Below are positions 12,308 to 24,219 of a DNA stretch of 64,000 bases, piece after piece. The stretch is from Paulinella micropora (Eukaryota; Cercozoa; Imbricatea; Euglyphida; Paulinellidae): positions 187,501 to 251,500 of the forward strand of contig WBZZ01003100.1 in assembly GCA_019918135.1 (NCBI GenBank), written 5' to 3'. The stretch's first letter is position 1; every line of letters begins with the position of its first letter. The notes beneath the pieces were generated by a model that saw nothing but the letters and a program-made list of their open reading frames with translations, searched no databases and was not told the origin of the DNA. The translations under genes and the position numbers were made by a program.

Positions 12308-13360
12308 CTACTTGCTCCACTGAAGTGCTTTCACTCTCAGGGCTCCTTCACTTCCGGCCTTCCGTTTGCCCCACTTCCCATTGTCGCCGTCTGGGCATTC
12401 TGCACGTTTGTGGTCTTTGTTGCCCGGACACACTGGACACAGATGTAGGAACCGACAGTCGTCCTTGTAGGTGCAGTCTAGGCCGTCTGCCCAGTTGAAG
12501 CAAACTTTCCTGGACTTCTGATTCTGCTGTCTTGCCTGGTTGCTGCCGCGTGTGTTGTTGACGTTGCGAGGAGACTTCGAGGTGCTTTGGCCACTTGACT
12601 GGTTGGACGTTTGGGAAGAAGCAAAAGGTTCAAGGTAGGCCGTGGCAAGAACGAAAGGGAGGTTGCCCCTTGTGCCACTGTCCCAATTTGCTCCTGCCAC
12701 GAGTTGTCTTATCCCATCTCATTACAGAAGACAAAGTATTCTTCCTCAAAAGCAACTCCAAAAAACGGTAGTGTTCCCACATGTCTTCGGCGTGTTGGGG
12801 GTGGTGTTTGGAGTACAGTACGATGAGCTTCCGAACTAAATCTAAAAAGGACTCGACAGTGACCGACTTCGGCTCAGACTCATAGGACTCGCCGATAAGG
12901 GTCTTCTTCTTTGATGGAAGAAGCTCTTTAAGGTTAACATACATTTTGCCTAACTCGATCTTCTTCAGCACGTCAAAGTCTACGTCTTCCGAACCCGGCA
13001 GACTTTGAAACTCTTGTATCAACTCGGCCTTCTCGCCTCCGGACATTGCATTTGTAAAGCCTAAAGCGCCAATGAGAGCATTGGGTGGGATACCTTTGTC
13101 TTCCGCTGCTTCCTTGATCCTGCGTTCGAGCTCCTCGTTTGCTTCCAGGTGCAGTTCTTTGAGGACAGATGCATCGTGACAGCTTCGTCTGAAACTGAAT
13201 CCCAAATTATCTCTCCGGTAGCGTTGAGGTATTTCCACTTCTTGGACTCATCCTCCGCTCATGCTAGACCGCGTGGGACTTGGACAGACCACTCGTTCTC
13301 TTCTGCTTTGAGGCTGAGAGTAACTTGCTGCTCGGTAAGATTCGTTACAACGCCGGTAAT
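12308..13360 (-). pseudogene. DIRS-1 gag-like protein with CCCH and CCHC-type fingers
   Basis: Frames 12630-13238 and 12308-12700 overlap around 12640-12700 with a shift. The C-terminal part has a C-x8-C-x5-C-x3-H finger (CFNWADGLDC ... RFLH) followed immediately by C-x2-C-x5-H-x4-C (CPVCPGNKDH). The N-terminal part is charged and helical (ELERRIKEAAEDK). DIRS-2 has the same order, including WEHYR-LEL-L-K-TL before the fingers. The likely role is RNA binding in particles. A further N-terminal stretch extends to about 13360 in another frame. Confidence 0.7.
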
Positions 13361-13504
13361 CCGAACGGTCTCGCAATTTTTCCAAATCTATCGAATAAAT
13401 CGTTGTCGGCGACGTGATAGGCTGCTAGCGTTGAAGCAATGCAGCCAATTTTGAGTTTCTTTGTTACCGTAGGCATTAAAGCGATTCTCTGACACACTCT
13501 GACG

Positions 13505-13667
13505 TCTTCCCAACTTTCCAAGCTAGGCCTAACCAGACGCCGGAAGAAACACGCGCCGGCTCCGGCGCGTGAAGCCGCGCCGACCGGACTGGCGCAAAAG
13601 CAGAAACGCCTCAAACTGAACTTTAACGGCGGTTAATTCTGGGCGAAGCCCGGAACAAACCAGTAAT
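13505..13667 (-). repeat. DIRS-1 split direct repeat A1 (outer)
   Basis: About 163 bp matching A2 (7876-8043). Its outer end, CAGTAAT, abuts the resumed copia reading frame at TAACATCATG. Confidence 0.85.
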
Positions 13668-15100
13668 TAACATCATGTCTACAGGAAACATGGACCACAA
13701 CCACCGGTCTATTATCCACCAGAACGGGCAACTACTAATCCTTAAGCACCTCATAAGAATAAAAGAGAATGACGTGATCGTGAGGGGGAGGATGACACCT
13801 GGCATGCTTTCTCGCTGGGACAACGAAAAGGACAAGCCCCTCAACATAAACGAGCGTTACGACCCCAAAGTGAAAGAGAGGAAGAAGAAGACGGGGTAAA
13901 CGGGGCGGGAAGCCCCAAAAAGAGAGAAAAAGAGAGCAAACAAGCGAGAGTAAGTGAGAGCGAGGAAGCTAGAGGCAGCGGTTTATATGCTATGTATCCT
14001 GAGAAAGGCAAGAAGGGTAAACCGATTGACATTTATGTCATACATCAGTGTAGCGGTCATAAGGCATTACCAAAGACCTATGCATTAGGCAAGGCGATGG
14101 GAAGGAAAGTGACTGGAAACGAAGATAGAGTTAGATTTTGCGAAGCCTGTATGATGGGGAAGAGCGAGTTACCCTTGTGAAATTTTGCATGTAGATACTT
14201 CCTGACCGTGGGCGGTCATGTCAATTCACGGTAAGTACTATAAATTTTGCGTAACAGACTATTACTCGGGGTACATCAAGGATTTTTATTTACGTTACAA
14301 GAACGAATTCGTAGAGTGTTTGAAGCAAGCTGTAGCATGGTTTGAGAGGCAGACAGGAAGGAAAGTCAGATAGATCACTTGTGATAACGAGTTCGATGTC
14401 CCAGCTGAAGTCATCGAGTGGTGGAAGCTACTTCAATTCATTTGGAAAACTAGCGCTCCAGGTGACAAAGATGGCAATCTCATAGCTGAGAAGGTCAACG
14501 ACATCACAGCCGGCCCGGGCCATGCGATACGAGGCTAACTTGCCTCCACAGTTTTAAGCCGAAACTGAACATACCGCCACAACCTTGCACAACATTCTAC
14601 TGGCCACGACAGGACCTAGGAAAGGCGTTTCGCCATTCGAGCAATGTCTTGGCTACAAGCCAGCTATCCGACAACTAAAACCTATAGAATGTTTAGGTGT
14701 AATGTATATAGGAAAGCAGGTAGGGAAAGAAAAGTTTAGGGGAAAGCGCGTAATGTTGCTTGGATACGATGTGTTTAAGGAACTATGCAGAGTTTGGGAT
14801 GAACGTAAGATCATCACTAACGTGCGTAATCTACGCTTTGACCCCAATGTAGTTGGTAAGGAGGCTCACCCACCCAGAGAATTCAGCTGGGACGACGAGG
14901 AATCTGAGGGGGAGAGTAGTGACACCTGACAGCTAGAACAGCCACTAGACTAACCCGAACTTAAAGTTGAGGGGGAGTTAGACAAACATGAGGAGTTGCA
15001 GGAAGACAGGGGCACTTTTGGTCCAGATTCCTGTCTCCCATCAGAGTCGAAGGTAGAACTAGCTGACAACAAGGATGATGGGCTAACACCCGTCACATCG
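13668..15100 (+). pseudogene. Copia-A integrase region, broken
   Basis: The frame resumes at 13668 with the segment that follows LLDTRVPA in Copia-B (MDHNHRSIIHQNGQ, about 13690). Zinc-binding HHCC remnants are visible at about 14045-14165 (H..C.GH then CEACMMGKS). DDE-type integrase core pieces follow in shifting frames (WSVxSIHG equivalent near 14210, DNEFDVP near 14390). The C-terminal part is 14585-14929 (ATTGPRKGVSPFEQ). Several stops and frameshifts make it non-functional. DIRS-2 interrupts it at about 15100. Confidence 0.75.
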
Positions 15101-15333
15101 TTAAAATTGTACTTGCTCTTGTAACTTTTTTATTCGTACGTTAATGACAGATTAGAATTTAATGATCGAGCCCAGACCGTCCGATCTCGTCGGAGTGGTG
15201 GGGGAAAAACTGGAAAGGATCTAGGCTCAACTACTTTCGACTCTCAGTGTTTGCTAACAGAGAAATTACAAAGTGAGGGGCGAGACTGTGGACTTGTCGC
15301 ACAGACTCGCCAACCAAACATGAGAGTCGAAAC

Positions 15334-16440
15334 TTACGCGAAACGCCCTCTCCTACGGAGTGGCCTAGAGCCTTTCGGATCCCCCCATATCTTTTGCTCT
15401 GTGATCAACTCTGCCATTCGTGCACCGACGTACAAGCGGAAGCAGTTCGACGACCACCTGCCCGCCCTCATGACCGCCGTGTCTGAGGCCCCTACCGCAA
15501 ACAACCGAGCCGCACCGCCCCGCCGCAGGGAGATGCCGTTGAATCGCGCAGCCGTGTAGACGTTCGCTTTCTGCAGGAGATATCGCATGATATCCACGAA
15601 GGTGCCGCGATTTAGTGGAGAGTTGTCTGCGAGGCGGAAAAAGGGCTGTAAGCCGGCGGACGGTAGCTTGAACGAGTCGCGGCTCAGCACATAGGCGTCC
15701 TTCCAGCGGTGGGGGCGGAGGGCTCTCCTGCTCCCCAAGACCGACGTCGCAACCCCTACGGAATGGGTCCTGCTTTGCCCCGTCCAGCCGAACTAGGATG
15801 AGGCTAGTGCCGTCCAGCGTAGCTAGTCGGACGCAGAGGTTGGTGAGGAAGCGGCAGGTGGCCAAGGACCCCGAGGCAACCAGCTCCCCCACTCGAAACA
15901 GACCGAAAAAACCCCAAACTGCTACGGTCGTAGCCGTGACCCAAAGATGACGGGTGGCTTTGGGGACCCGGCGGTTGTCGACCTGGCCGGATACGAAACC
16001 GACCATCGCAAGTAGAGTAGCATCCAGAGTTCCAAGGTCAGGCGGTTGTCTAGTTTTGACCTCTTGCTGTGCTTTATACATTTCCACGCAAGCTCAATGA
16101 AGTGATTGTCTGTTGGGTCGTCCAGACCCATGCGGAGACAGAAGTCTCGAACCGCATACATATATACTTTAACAGTTGACACCACAAAGAAGCGGCTCAA
16201 CCAGACCAGGAATAAAACGATTAGGACCGGGTCCGGTTGCCACCACTGCGGCTGCCACAGGCCCGTGGCGTAGGATTCTCCGAACTTTTGGAGCTTCCTA
16301 ACGGCCGACGCATACGTGGCGCTCGTGCTGGCTGACAGGGACTTACCCATCAGCTCGACTGCCGAGTCGACTAACCACAGGACTTCTGTACTTGCCGGAG
16401 AGGACGCAAAGAAGGCGCGGACTGGCTCATTTTTCGCCAC
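15334..16440 (-). pseudogene. DIRS-2 tyrosine recombinase
   Basis: Frames 15922-16440, 15365-16087 and 15334-15738 together give a full-length DIRS-type recombinase. The order is an N-terminal domain (YASAVRKLQKF, WWQPDPVLIVLFLVWLSRF), catalytic Arg in LFRVGELVASG, box ISLRRGGAARLF (His of HxxR replaced by Ile), GRWSSN, then the likely nucleophile Tyr in FRLYVGARM. At least two frame changes occur, near 15730 and 16050. Confidence 0.75.
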
Positions 16441-17940
16441 GCGGCGTCTGCCTTCTCCACCTGTGCACGAGTGAGCAAATCAACAACCATGGTTCGTTCG
16501 CGGGGCTCAGAGGATGCGGTGAGTGTGATTCCTGCCCTCGTCAGCCTAGCCGTGTAATTATCGATCATCCTCTGTATGTTCTGTTTAGGGGAGTAGCAGG
16601 AGTTAATGAAGGCTGCTGCGGCCTTGCAGTCCGTCACTACATGGACCTTGCTGAACTTCAAGGTTTGACCGAACTCAAGAGCGGCCCTGAAGGCTGCATA
16701 CCCCTCCCACATGGGTGATGACGAAACCTGGGCTTCTGATACTAGCTCCCCGAGCTCTTCCTTGCTCCACAGGTCGCAAGTGCACAAGCCTCTGGGCTGA
16801 GCAGGGGCCACCGCGAGGGCCCCTCTCCCCCACCGCACATCTCCCTCCCCTGAGAGATTTGCGTCAGTCCAGATGTGCACTTGCCGTCATCCCCCCCCCC
16901 CCCCCAACACATGCTCCCGCTATCATACTCCCCTATCTTGAGGTAGCTTGCGATGGGCAGGCGGAAGTTTGCCCCAACGAGCACATCCCGCGCCCATCGA
17001 GCCCTAGCGGTCACGCGCATCTCCACCCTACCCACCTCAGCCCGTTCCCGGCGTACAAGTTGAAGACGTGACGCAGCTGGGCCGCTGCGGACCTAAGGTA
17101 AAAGAGTAGCTGGGCCACGAACACCATGAGGCCCAGCAGCCGCTCAAGATCTTTGACCTTGAAAAGCTGCTTCGCCACAAGCTCGCCTAGCCCCCAGGAC
17201 AATATCACGCTTGTCCTGTGGCAGCTCGACCCACCAATGGCCCTCCCTCGTGTCTTTGCACCACCCCGGTGACCGAAAGGTTTGGCCCATGTGCTCCTCA
17301 TGCCACGGGATTCCAAACCGCTTGGAAGCGGCATGGAACCTTTTTCGGAGCGCACATGCCTCCTCCCATGTTTTGGCTAACATGTCCGTGTTGTCCACGT
17401 ACAGTTTGAGGGGAACTGCGACAGAGAAGTAAATCCCTTCCTCGGCACGGGCAAACCTATTCCACCATCTGCCGCGAACACTCCTCCAAACCCCGGGCAC
17501 CTCGGCAAGCCGTGACAAGCTGCCAAAGTGTGGAGGGCTGGAAGGGGGTCTGACGGTACGCGTCGGGGATGTCTGCCACTATTGTCACACACCCCGGGCC
17601 AGCCGCAACTATCCTGGCCATCTGCCCGTCGTGTGTATAGTAGACCACCCCGTCGTCCGTACGGGGGCAGGGCTGGTTAAATGACAGCTTCCTAGGGAAG
17701 GACAAGTCATTAATCAGCCTCTTTCCCCCCTCCTTGGGGTGCCATCTGTCTTTCGGTATGGCGTGCTCCCTTGTTATGATCGCCTGGTGCACACAATCTT
17801 TGTTGGGGAAAGGGACCCTACCGAAGGGACCCACCGAGTGGCCCTCCCTAACGCACTTGAGGTTCTCCTCCCAAAGCTTGGCCCTCTTCCGACAACACAC
17901 TCGCCAGGAGTAATCCCTCAGAAATTCCCCGTCCCCCTAT
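16371..17940 (-). pseudogene. DIRS-2 reverse transcriptase/RNase H
   Basis: RT core in 17457-17900: motif A-like VADIPDAYRQTPF and an upstream KDRWHPKEGGKRLINDLS. The catalytic loop reads LYVDNTDM in 17144-17518. The thumb/connection (IPWHEEHMGQTF) runs into 17011-17355. RNase H follows in 16371-17035 (HIWTDANLSGEG, then DCKAAAAFINSCYS and MVVDLLTRAQ). Several frame shifts coincide with runs of C or G, such as the C-run at about 16892-16905. The second catalytic Asp of YVDD is Asn, as is also usual for a YVDN-type variant of DIRS-1 here. Confidence 0.75.
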
Positions 17941-18097
17941 AGTGTGTCTGTCCCCCGGTTAAGAAGCCCTTCAACCAAGCGACCTCACTCCGGGGGAGGC
18001 ACCCCTTGGCCACCCTTAGTATCTCATCGACTTTAAAGACAGGGCTGTAGGGTTCGATGCGGCCCTCCCACGGGGGTAGCACAAGCCTGGGCCCCGG

Positions 18098-18448
18098 TTA
18101 CCTGGGCTCATCCTCGGTCCTACCAAGGAAAGAAATGGTTCGCCCCCTCCCCCTTGTAAAATGAAATTCCACCAGAGCAATCCCCCCCACCCTCATAGTG
18201 GGGTCCGACGTGCGAGCAAACCAGACGTGCGTAGTGTGTGGTTCGAAGGCCTGACCTTCGACCTTGCCTTCGAAACCGACCAACGCCACGACCCGACACG
18301 TCTTCAGCTGATCAAACAGTGCTAGAAGTGACTCTGCACGGTAGAGGAGACCGTCCATGCCCAAAAGGGAAAGTCGTGCCACCACTCCCCCCCCCCCCCT
18401 GTGACCTTGGACAGAAGAGAGGGGAGGCAGCCGACTGTCAAGACCCAC
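18098..18448 (-). pseudogene. DIRS-2 conserved segment upstream of RT
   Basis: Contains VALVGFEGKVEGQAF and MRVGGIALVEFHF, matched in DIRS-1 at 10352-10831 (VALIGFQGKVELQCF, HVGGIALVDF). The conservation between two diverged elements argues that it is coding. I do not recognise the domain; it may be the N-terminal extension of the RT polyprotein. Confidence 0.5.
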
Positions 18449-18903
18449 GACGGTCTGACACCCTCAGAGTCTCAGCATCTACACTGTGTGGGGACGATCT
18501 CAACCACGACCCCATCATTTCCTCCCCTTCTACTTTGGCAATCTCTCACATCCACCTGACGAGGGAAATTGTCAGACCTTTCAGGAGTGAAGGGGGGACC
18601 AACACCATACGATGTGGCAGACTGAACAGACGAAGCAATGGGAGAGGAGTCAGTAGTAGAGGCAGGTAAGCAAGAGGGAGGAGAAGTAGCAGAGTGGTGT
18701 TGAGGCAACAAAGGCACAACCTTGGGCAACGTCGTAGCAGGAACATGACAAGGGTAAGACTGGACAGAAGTTTGACGAATGGAAGCAAGAGGAGGGACAG
18801 AGGAAAAGAGAGAAGGAACTGGGAAGCTTGACGATGAGTCAGAAGGAGCAGACTGAAAGAGAACACGTTTGTAAGACAGTGGCAGAGGGGTCACAGAGGC
18901 AAC

Positions 18904-18938
<35 letters not shown>

Positions 18939-18954
18939 CAGCAGCTGCAATAGC

Positions 18955-18995
<41 letters not shown>

Positions 18996-19073
18996 CAGTA
19001 GTAGTAGTAGTAGTAGTAGGCCTAGTAGTAGTAGTAGTAGTAGGAGTAGCAGTAGTAGTAGTTGCAGTAGGAG
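18904..19073. repeat. (GTA)n trinucleotide repeat in DIRS-2
   Basis: About 170 bp of imperfect AGT repeat within a low-complexity Ser/Thr/Pro-rich minus-strand linker (18472-19656) that separates gag from RT. It occupies the same relative place as the CAA/GTT repeats of DIRS-1. Confidence 0.9.
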
Positions 19074-19683
19074 TAGAGAGCAAGGGGGCAGGAGAGAGAG
19101 GGGGAGACACACTGACATGTAGACAAGAAGGAGACAAAGGAAGAGAAAAGATAGAGGAGGTAGGTACATCCTCATGGGGCTTACTGGGTGCAGGTTGCCT
19201 TGTCTCCGACTCAAGAAGATGTTGGCCACCCCACCTACAGAAGTCAAACAGTGGGTGCTGCGATCCAAGGGAGCAAGAGAACGGTTGTACCCTTTGCCAG
19301 GCCACGGATTGCATTCTGGCAAAGAGGGTTTGCAAACGAAGACTTACAGTCTTTGCTTTCCCTTGACGACTGAGCACTGGTGGCGAAAACACGGGAAAAA
19401 GGGATGTACGGGTGTGCGGTGGCACCACCGACAACGAGTCAGAGGTGCTATCCCCCCACATACTTCGGTGTCGCCGTTGATTGTGAGCGTCGAAGTGTGC
19501 TGGAGGAAGAAATGCACGAAGCAAGAGGCGCGCGGTACCGATATGCGACCACCAGGGTCCCACACACAGCTCACTTTTTGAAGATGAGCAACAGTAGACG
19601 TGTTTCCCCCCAGTGGGAATGCTCGGCTTAGATACCCTGAGGGAGATGGGTTCCACTGTGATACCCCTTCCCTCAGGGCTCCC

Positions 19684-21327
19684 TCAGTCATTTTTTCTCT
19701 TCCCCGCCTCCCACTTCCTGCTTTTGGCGTTGGGGCACACGTCCTTCTTGTGGTCAAGCTTACCGGGGCAGGCCGGGCAGTAATGGAGGAAGCGATAGTT
19801 CCCCCCGAACTTACATTCCTCCCCGTCTTCCCAAGCAAAGCAAGCCTGGTTGACTAGCTTTCTCCCCTTGTTGTTGTTGACACCGTTGGAGCCGTTGTCA
19901 GTGTGGTTGAACGACGTACTTGCCGTACCCCCGCCACCCTGACCTAACATCACATTAGCATCCGTTAGGTTAGCTTGGGCAAGCTGAACTGTTGTCAAAC
20001 CCTTCGCCCACCCACCCAAGCGAGTTTGACTCCTCACTGCCGCGTCCCATCCGATGACATAGTTAAGCGTACACTTCTTCAAATACAACTCCACCAACCT
20101 GTAATGCTCCCACATATCGTTTGCATTCTGTGTGTGGTGAACAGTGTTATAAGAATGTTGAGCTCGTCCAGAAAAGATTCCTTAGTCACTTTCTCTTTCG
20201 CTGCAACCCTCTCTGTCTCACCAAACAATCTCTTCTCTTTTGGAGGAGTCAGCTCGGTCAAGTTCACATACTCAAGGCCGAGCTTGATCTTCCTCAACAC
20301 CTCCTCCCTCACCTCATGCGATCTGCGTCTACAACTAAATTCCTGTACTAGGCTAGCTCGCTCCTTAGCTAACGACATGTTTCGCAAACCGATCGCCTCG
20401 AGCAGGGAAGTGGAATCCAGACCTTCTGCTTGAGCCGCCACGGAAATCTTCTGTTGAACTTGCCCCAGCAGCGCGTTCCTCGTGAGGTTCACCTTCTTTC
20501 CCCCCTCGTTGACCTGCCGATGCTCATTGAGTTGTTCTTGTAGTCTCTTCTGCTCCGCGAGCGCCCTGTTCAACTCTTCGCTGCCTCCATCGAGTCTCTG
20601 ACGTTTGAACGGGGGGGGGGGGGGCCGAAGGCCGTCCTCTTCGTCCTCTTCGCCACGCTCCGCATCGCTTCCCTCCTCGTCCCCAGGCCTGCCCAACTCC
20701 TTGTTGACCACCTGCTCCCATGAGACGTCCCCCGCTACGATCTGCTAAGCCAGCGCGGTGGATAGGTGAGTCTTGTTGTCCAACGTGTAGCCTTGAGTTT
20801 ACGCATGTTGTCCAACATGTAGAGGTTGCGGAGGTGGCTCGAGACAGCCTTCGCCTTCTTCTTCTCATCGTTAGCATTGTTGGCCACTATGCTTTTGAAG
20901 TCATTAATTGTCTTAATAAATGCTTCTTGAAGTCATTACTTGTCTTGATAAATGCTTCCTTTGTTACGTTCTCACTCAGCGGGACTTTCGTGAACCCCCC
21001 CCTCACCGAGGACAGGAACGGGCTCATCAGATTTTGAAATCGTATTCCCATCTGAGTCTAACCAATAAAATTTCTTTGCAGTGGCTACCTTACGAAGGTA
21101 GCCCTTTGCCACTTCACGGTCGCTTCAGCGCCTTCAAGCTTGATGAGGATCATGGCTTCCTCCTTTCCTTCTCCGCCTTCAAACCGCTTCAGTTCTCCCA
21201 CGATTTGAACCGAAGTTGCCCTCTCAGCAAATCTCTCCCACAGCGAGAAATTCTTCACTTGAAGGCTAGCCGGAAATGCAACAGCACACCCGGCCTTGAA
21301 TTCAATAACTGGCTGGCGAGGAGGCAT
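19684..21327 (-). pseudogene. DIRS-2 gag-like protein
   Basis: Likely start ATG at 21327 (MPPRQPVIEF). Frames continue through 21085-21327, 20079-20711 (coiled-coil region with LNRALAEQKRLQEQL) and 19684-20115. The last carries a CCCH-type finger (CFAWEDGEECKFG ... FLHYC) and a CCHC-type finger (CPACPGKLDHKKDVC). Frame changes lie near 20090 and 21000. The same architecture as DIRS-1 identifies it as the RNA-binding structural protein. Confidence 0.65.
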
Positions 21328-21564
21328 GGTGCAATGAAGGTAGACTTCTCGTAGATGATCTTCCCAGCTTTCTGAAAACAACGAAGCAAAATAAAAGGTA
21401 TGGACTTTGAGGAAGTGAAATCTGAGGAAGTGTAAAATTTGCGCCGGCCGGCCGGCTAAACATAAAAAAGTAACGCTCAATAAATTATAACGTTGGTTAA
21501 CCCCGGCCTCCGGCCGGCGCTAACCTTAATTAGAGGCTCAAAGCCCCGAAGCAGACCACCCCAG

Positions 21565-23594
21565 CAGGAGGTACGTAGAGGGAGACGCGCCCACTAAGTG
21601 CCTCACTTGGGAGCAAAGTGACAAAATCACACCAGCTAACATAGTGAGAGGGAAAAGGGAGGCTAAGGTCAGGACACCAGTTACACAACCACCTCCAGAA
21701 AAGAAGGCAGCCGTTAAAGCAGCTACATTGACAGGAGAGAGAGTTAGTGTGCCGGGAGTAGCTTTCGGAGAAGAATGGGCTAAGGAAGAATATGGAGACA
21801 ATTAGCAATCGGTAAAACGAGAAGGAAAAGTTTTAGAACCATGCGAGAAAGGAGACCGACTTAAAGTTGAAGTCCGTAAAATGTCTAAGCCCAGTCACTT
21901 CGTAGTCTTTGACGACGGTCAAGTAGAAAAGATATTAGACAGCGAGATTAGAAAGTATCGGATAGATAGGATAAAACCAGTCGGAGAATTAGAGCACCCC
22001 GAAACGTCCGCAGAAAGTATCGTAGAGGATCACACCACTGCGTTACTGTACCTGACATTGAAGGTACCAGAGGAAATCGTAGATGAGGGCTTAACTGCAA
22101 AAGAGTTGAAAGCAGGAATGGATATTAAAGAGATTGAAGCTCTGAAGTCTTTTAACACTTACGCGTGGGTAAGCCCCAAGGAAGCGAAAGAAAAAGGAGT
22201 AAAAGTAGTGAGACTCACATGGGTACATAAAGTTGAACTAGACGAGAAAGGACTTAAGTTCATTAAGTCAAGGTTAGCTTTGAGGGGAGATATGCTAGAG
22301 CCAGGAGTTAGCTATAGCCCAGATCAATTGTTTGTACCCTGCGCCGCGCATCGCTCATTACTCTTTTTGTCTAAGCTTGCAGCATGGCATGGACATAAGC
22401 TATACGGTATAGACTTCAAAAATGCTTATCTAAATGCACGCATGCATGATCCTGTTTATGCTTATGCACCCGATGGGATAGACAGAGAGGAGCATGAGGG
22501 CATGATATGGAGATTAGATGGAGCTCTGTATGGCGCGCCGCAAGCTGGGAGGAGATGGTATGAGATTTTAGCCCCTAAGTTAGAGGAATTAGGATTCAGG
22601 TTACTAGACTCAGATTTATGTATGTTCGTAGAAAAGGATAAGCCGATATTAAGAGACGCTATCATAGGTATTTTCCATGTAGACGACCTTATTTTCTCAG
22701 CTCATAACGAACAAGCGCACGACCGTTTCGCTAGTAAACTAGAAAAGTTTTATCTTCTTAAACGTTTGGGAGTGGCTAAGGAGTTTAAAGGGATAGAAAT
22801 AGTTCAGGAAGGAGGACGCATTTTATTGCATCAGAACAAGTATCAGAAACAGATTTTAAAGGATGTAGGATATGCCGATGTCCAACCAGTTAGTACTCCT
22901 AGTGCTGAGCATGAGCCCGAACCCATGGGAGAAACAAGCGCCCTTAGGAAACATTCGATACCTAGTTTGCTAGGGAAACTTTTGTTTTTAACTAAGATGA
23001 CACGTCCAGATGCAGATCAAGCACTTAATGCAGCTAGTGTAATGCAAACAGTAGACCCAGGACTTGCATGCTTTATTAGGTAGGATCTTCAGGTATTTGA
23101 AAAGTTCGTATCGCGGTATTGCATTTCACGGGCCTAAATCATCTCAAAAAGGAAGGACATACCTGCGGATTACTCTATGGCCCGATGCAGCACATAGGGT
23201 CTGTGAGAAAACAGGAAAGTCACGTACAGGTTATGTAGTGCTTTGGGGAGGAGACCCGGTAGCTTGGTTATCAAAGCGACAGACGAGGATTGCACTTAGT
23301 TCTAATGACGCTGAAATTTTCGCAGCAGCGGAGTGTATACGGGAAGGATTGGCTATCCGACATATTACGGAAGAATTAGAAATAGCACAGAAGGGACCGA
23401 TAGAGCTTTATGAGGATAATGCACAGACTATCTTAGCGGCAGAAAGGGGAATGTCAGGCCCACACACTAAACATTTACCCCAAGAACTTCATTTTATTCA
23501 TCACGCACAGAGAGACAATGAGATTAAATTTGTAAAGGTAAGAACAAAGAAACAAATCGCAGACGTACTAACCAAACATGTTCCTAAAGATTAA
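21565..23594 (+). pseudogene. Copia-A reverse transcriptase/RNase H
   Basis: The linker (TWEQSDKITPANIV at about 21615) leads to a stop near 21805. The RT frame 21881-23083 is 400 codons open, with the copia signatures RLTWVHKVELD, FKNAYLNA, LYGAPQAGRRWYE and FHVDDLIFSA; the last is the catalytic box, with HVDD where YVDD is common. A shift at about 23065-23080 leads to RNase H (23064-23594) with PDAAHR, SSNDAEIFAAAEC, EDNAQTILAAERG and ADVLTKHVPKD. Only one frameshift and one stop break this part, much less than in gag. Confidence 0.85.
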
Positions 23595-24219
23595 TTTGAA
23601 TATCTCGTTAGTAAGTTTATGGTAAAACTTGATCCCATGAGTTTATATCTCAAGTCTGCAAGCTCACGCTAAATACGCAAATTTATGCATAATCAACTTA
23701 TGTTGTTCTGTTGTGAGTTTTCTCTCTTTGGAGTGTGCAGGAAGTGTCTTGCGCAGGTAGTTGAGCGGCACATTGAGGCGATGTTCCTGTTGAAGTGAAA
23801 GTCGAGCGCGAACGCGAGGCGTGTGGAAGCACCACCATCGATCGTGTAACGCGGCAAGAGCGGAACAAGGACATCAGCCGTCGAAGCGGTCCGAGTTCAC
23901 GACGAGTAGTTTTTATTTTCAGCGGAATGGCGAATTTAACTAATTATATGTGACTCATTGAGTCAGGAATGTAATTCAGTAACATACTAATTTGATTAAC
24001 TTGGAAGACCTATGCTGAAGCTTTAATCGACGAGTTCGAGATGTCAATTTGGCAAAGAAGCGGCAACGTTGGACTGAACAGGAATGACAATTTATCAGAT
24101 TTGTGACCTAACGTCATTTCGGTATAACTTGAAATGGCTGCTATTATCGCATTGCAATAGTTGTTAACCGTAGATGTATTGATTAGTAATTTGCATATCG
24201 ACATAGAAGTAAGGGGGAG
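23595..24219 (+). other. Copia-A 3' untranslated region
   Basis: About 625 bp without coding signal between RNase H and the 3' LTR. It ends in the polypurine tract AAGGGGGAG (24211-24219), the expected primer for plus-strand synthesis. Confidence 0.6.

Larger units (their letters stand above)
7261..13667 (-). mobile_element. DIRS-1, tyrosine-recombinase retrotransposon with split direct repeats
   Basis: Minus-strand element of 6.4 kb with gag-like, RT/RNase H and tyrosine recombinase coding. In element orientation the repeats are A1 (13667-13505), coding region, B1 (8274-8044), A2 (8043-7876) and B2 (7491-7261). This is the split-direct-repeat layout known from Ngaro/PAT-like members of the DIRS group. 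The copia frame is interrupted exactly between 7260 (..GTACCAGC) and 13668 (TAACATC..), with no target duplication, as expected for recombinase-mediated integration of a circle. The internal A2/B1 junction reads GTAAC-TAAAG. The coding regions are frameshifted and part of the RT is missing. Confidence 0.85.
15101..21530 (-). mobile_element. DIRS-2, second tyrosine-recombinase retrotransposon
   Basis: Minus-strand element related to DIRS-1, with the same gene order (gag-like, RT/RNase H, recombinase). The left end resembles the B repeat (CCCAGACCGTCCGATCTCGTCGGAGTG near 15172) and the right end resembles the A repeat (GGTTAACCCCGGCC near 21495). I see only one B copy and no internal A2, so the split-repeat end may be lost. 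It sits in the copia linker between integrase and RT. Copia sequence resumes after about 21530. The boundaries are estimates. Confidence 0.75.
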
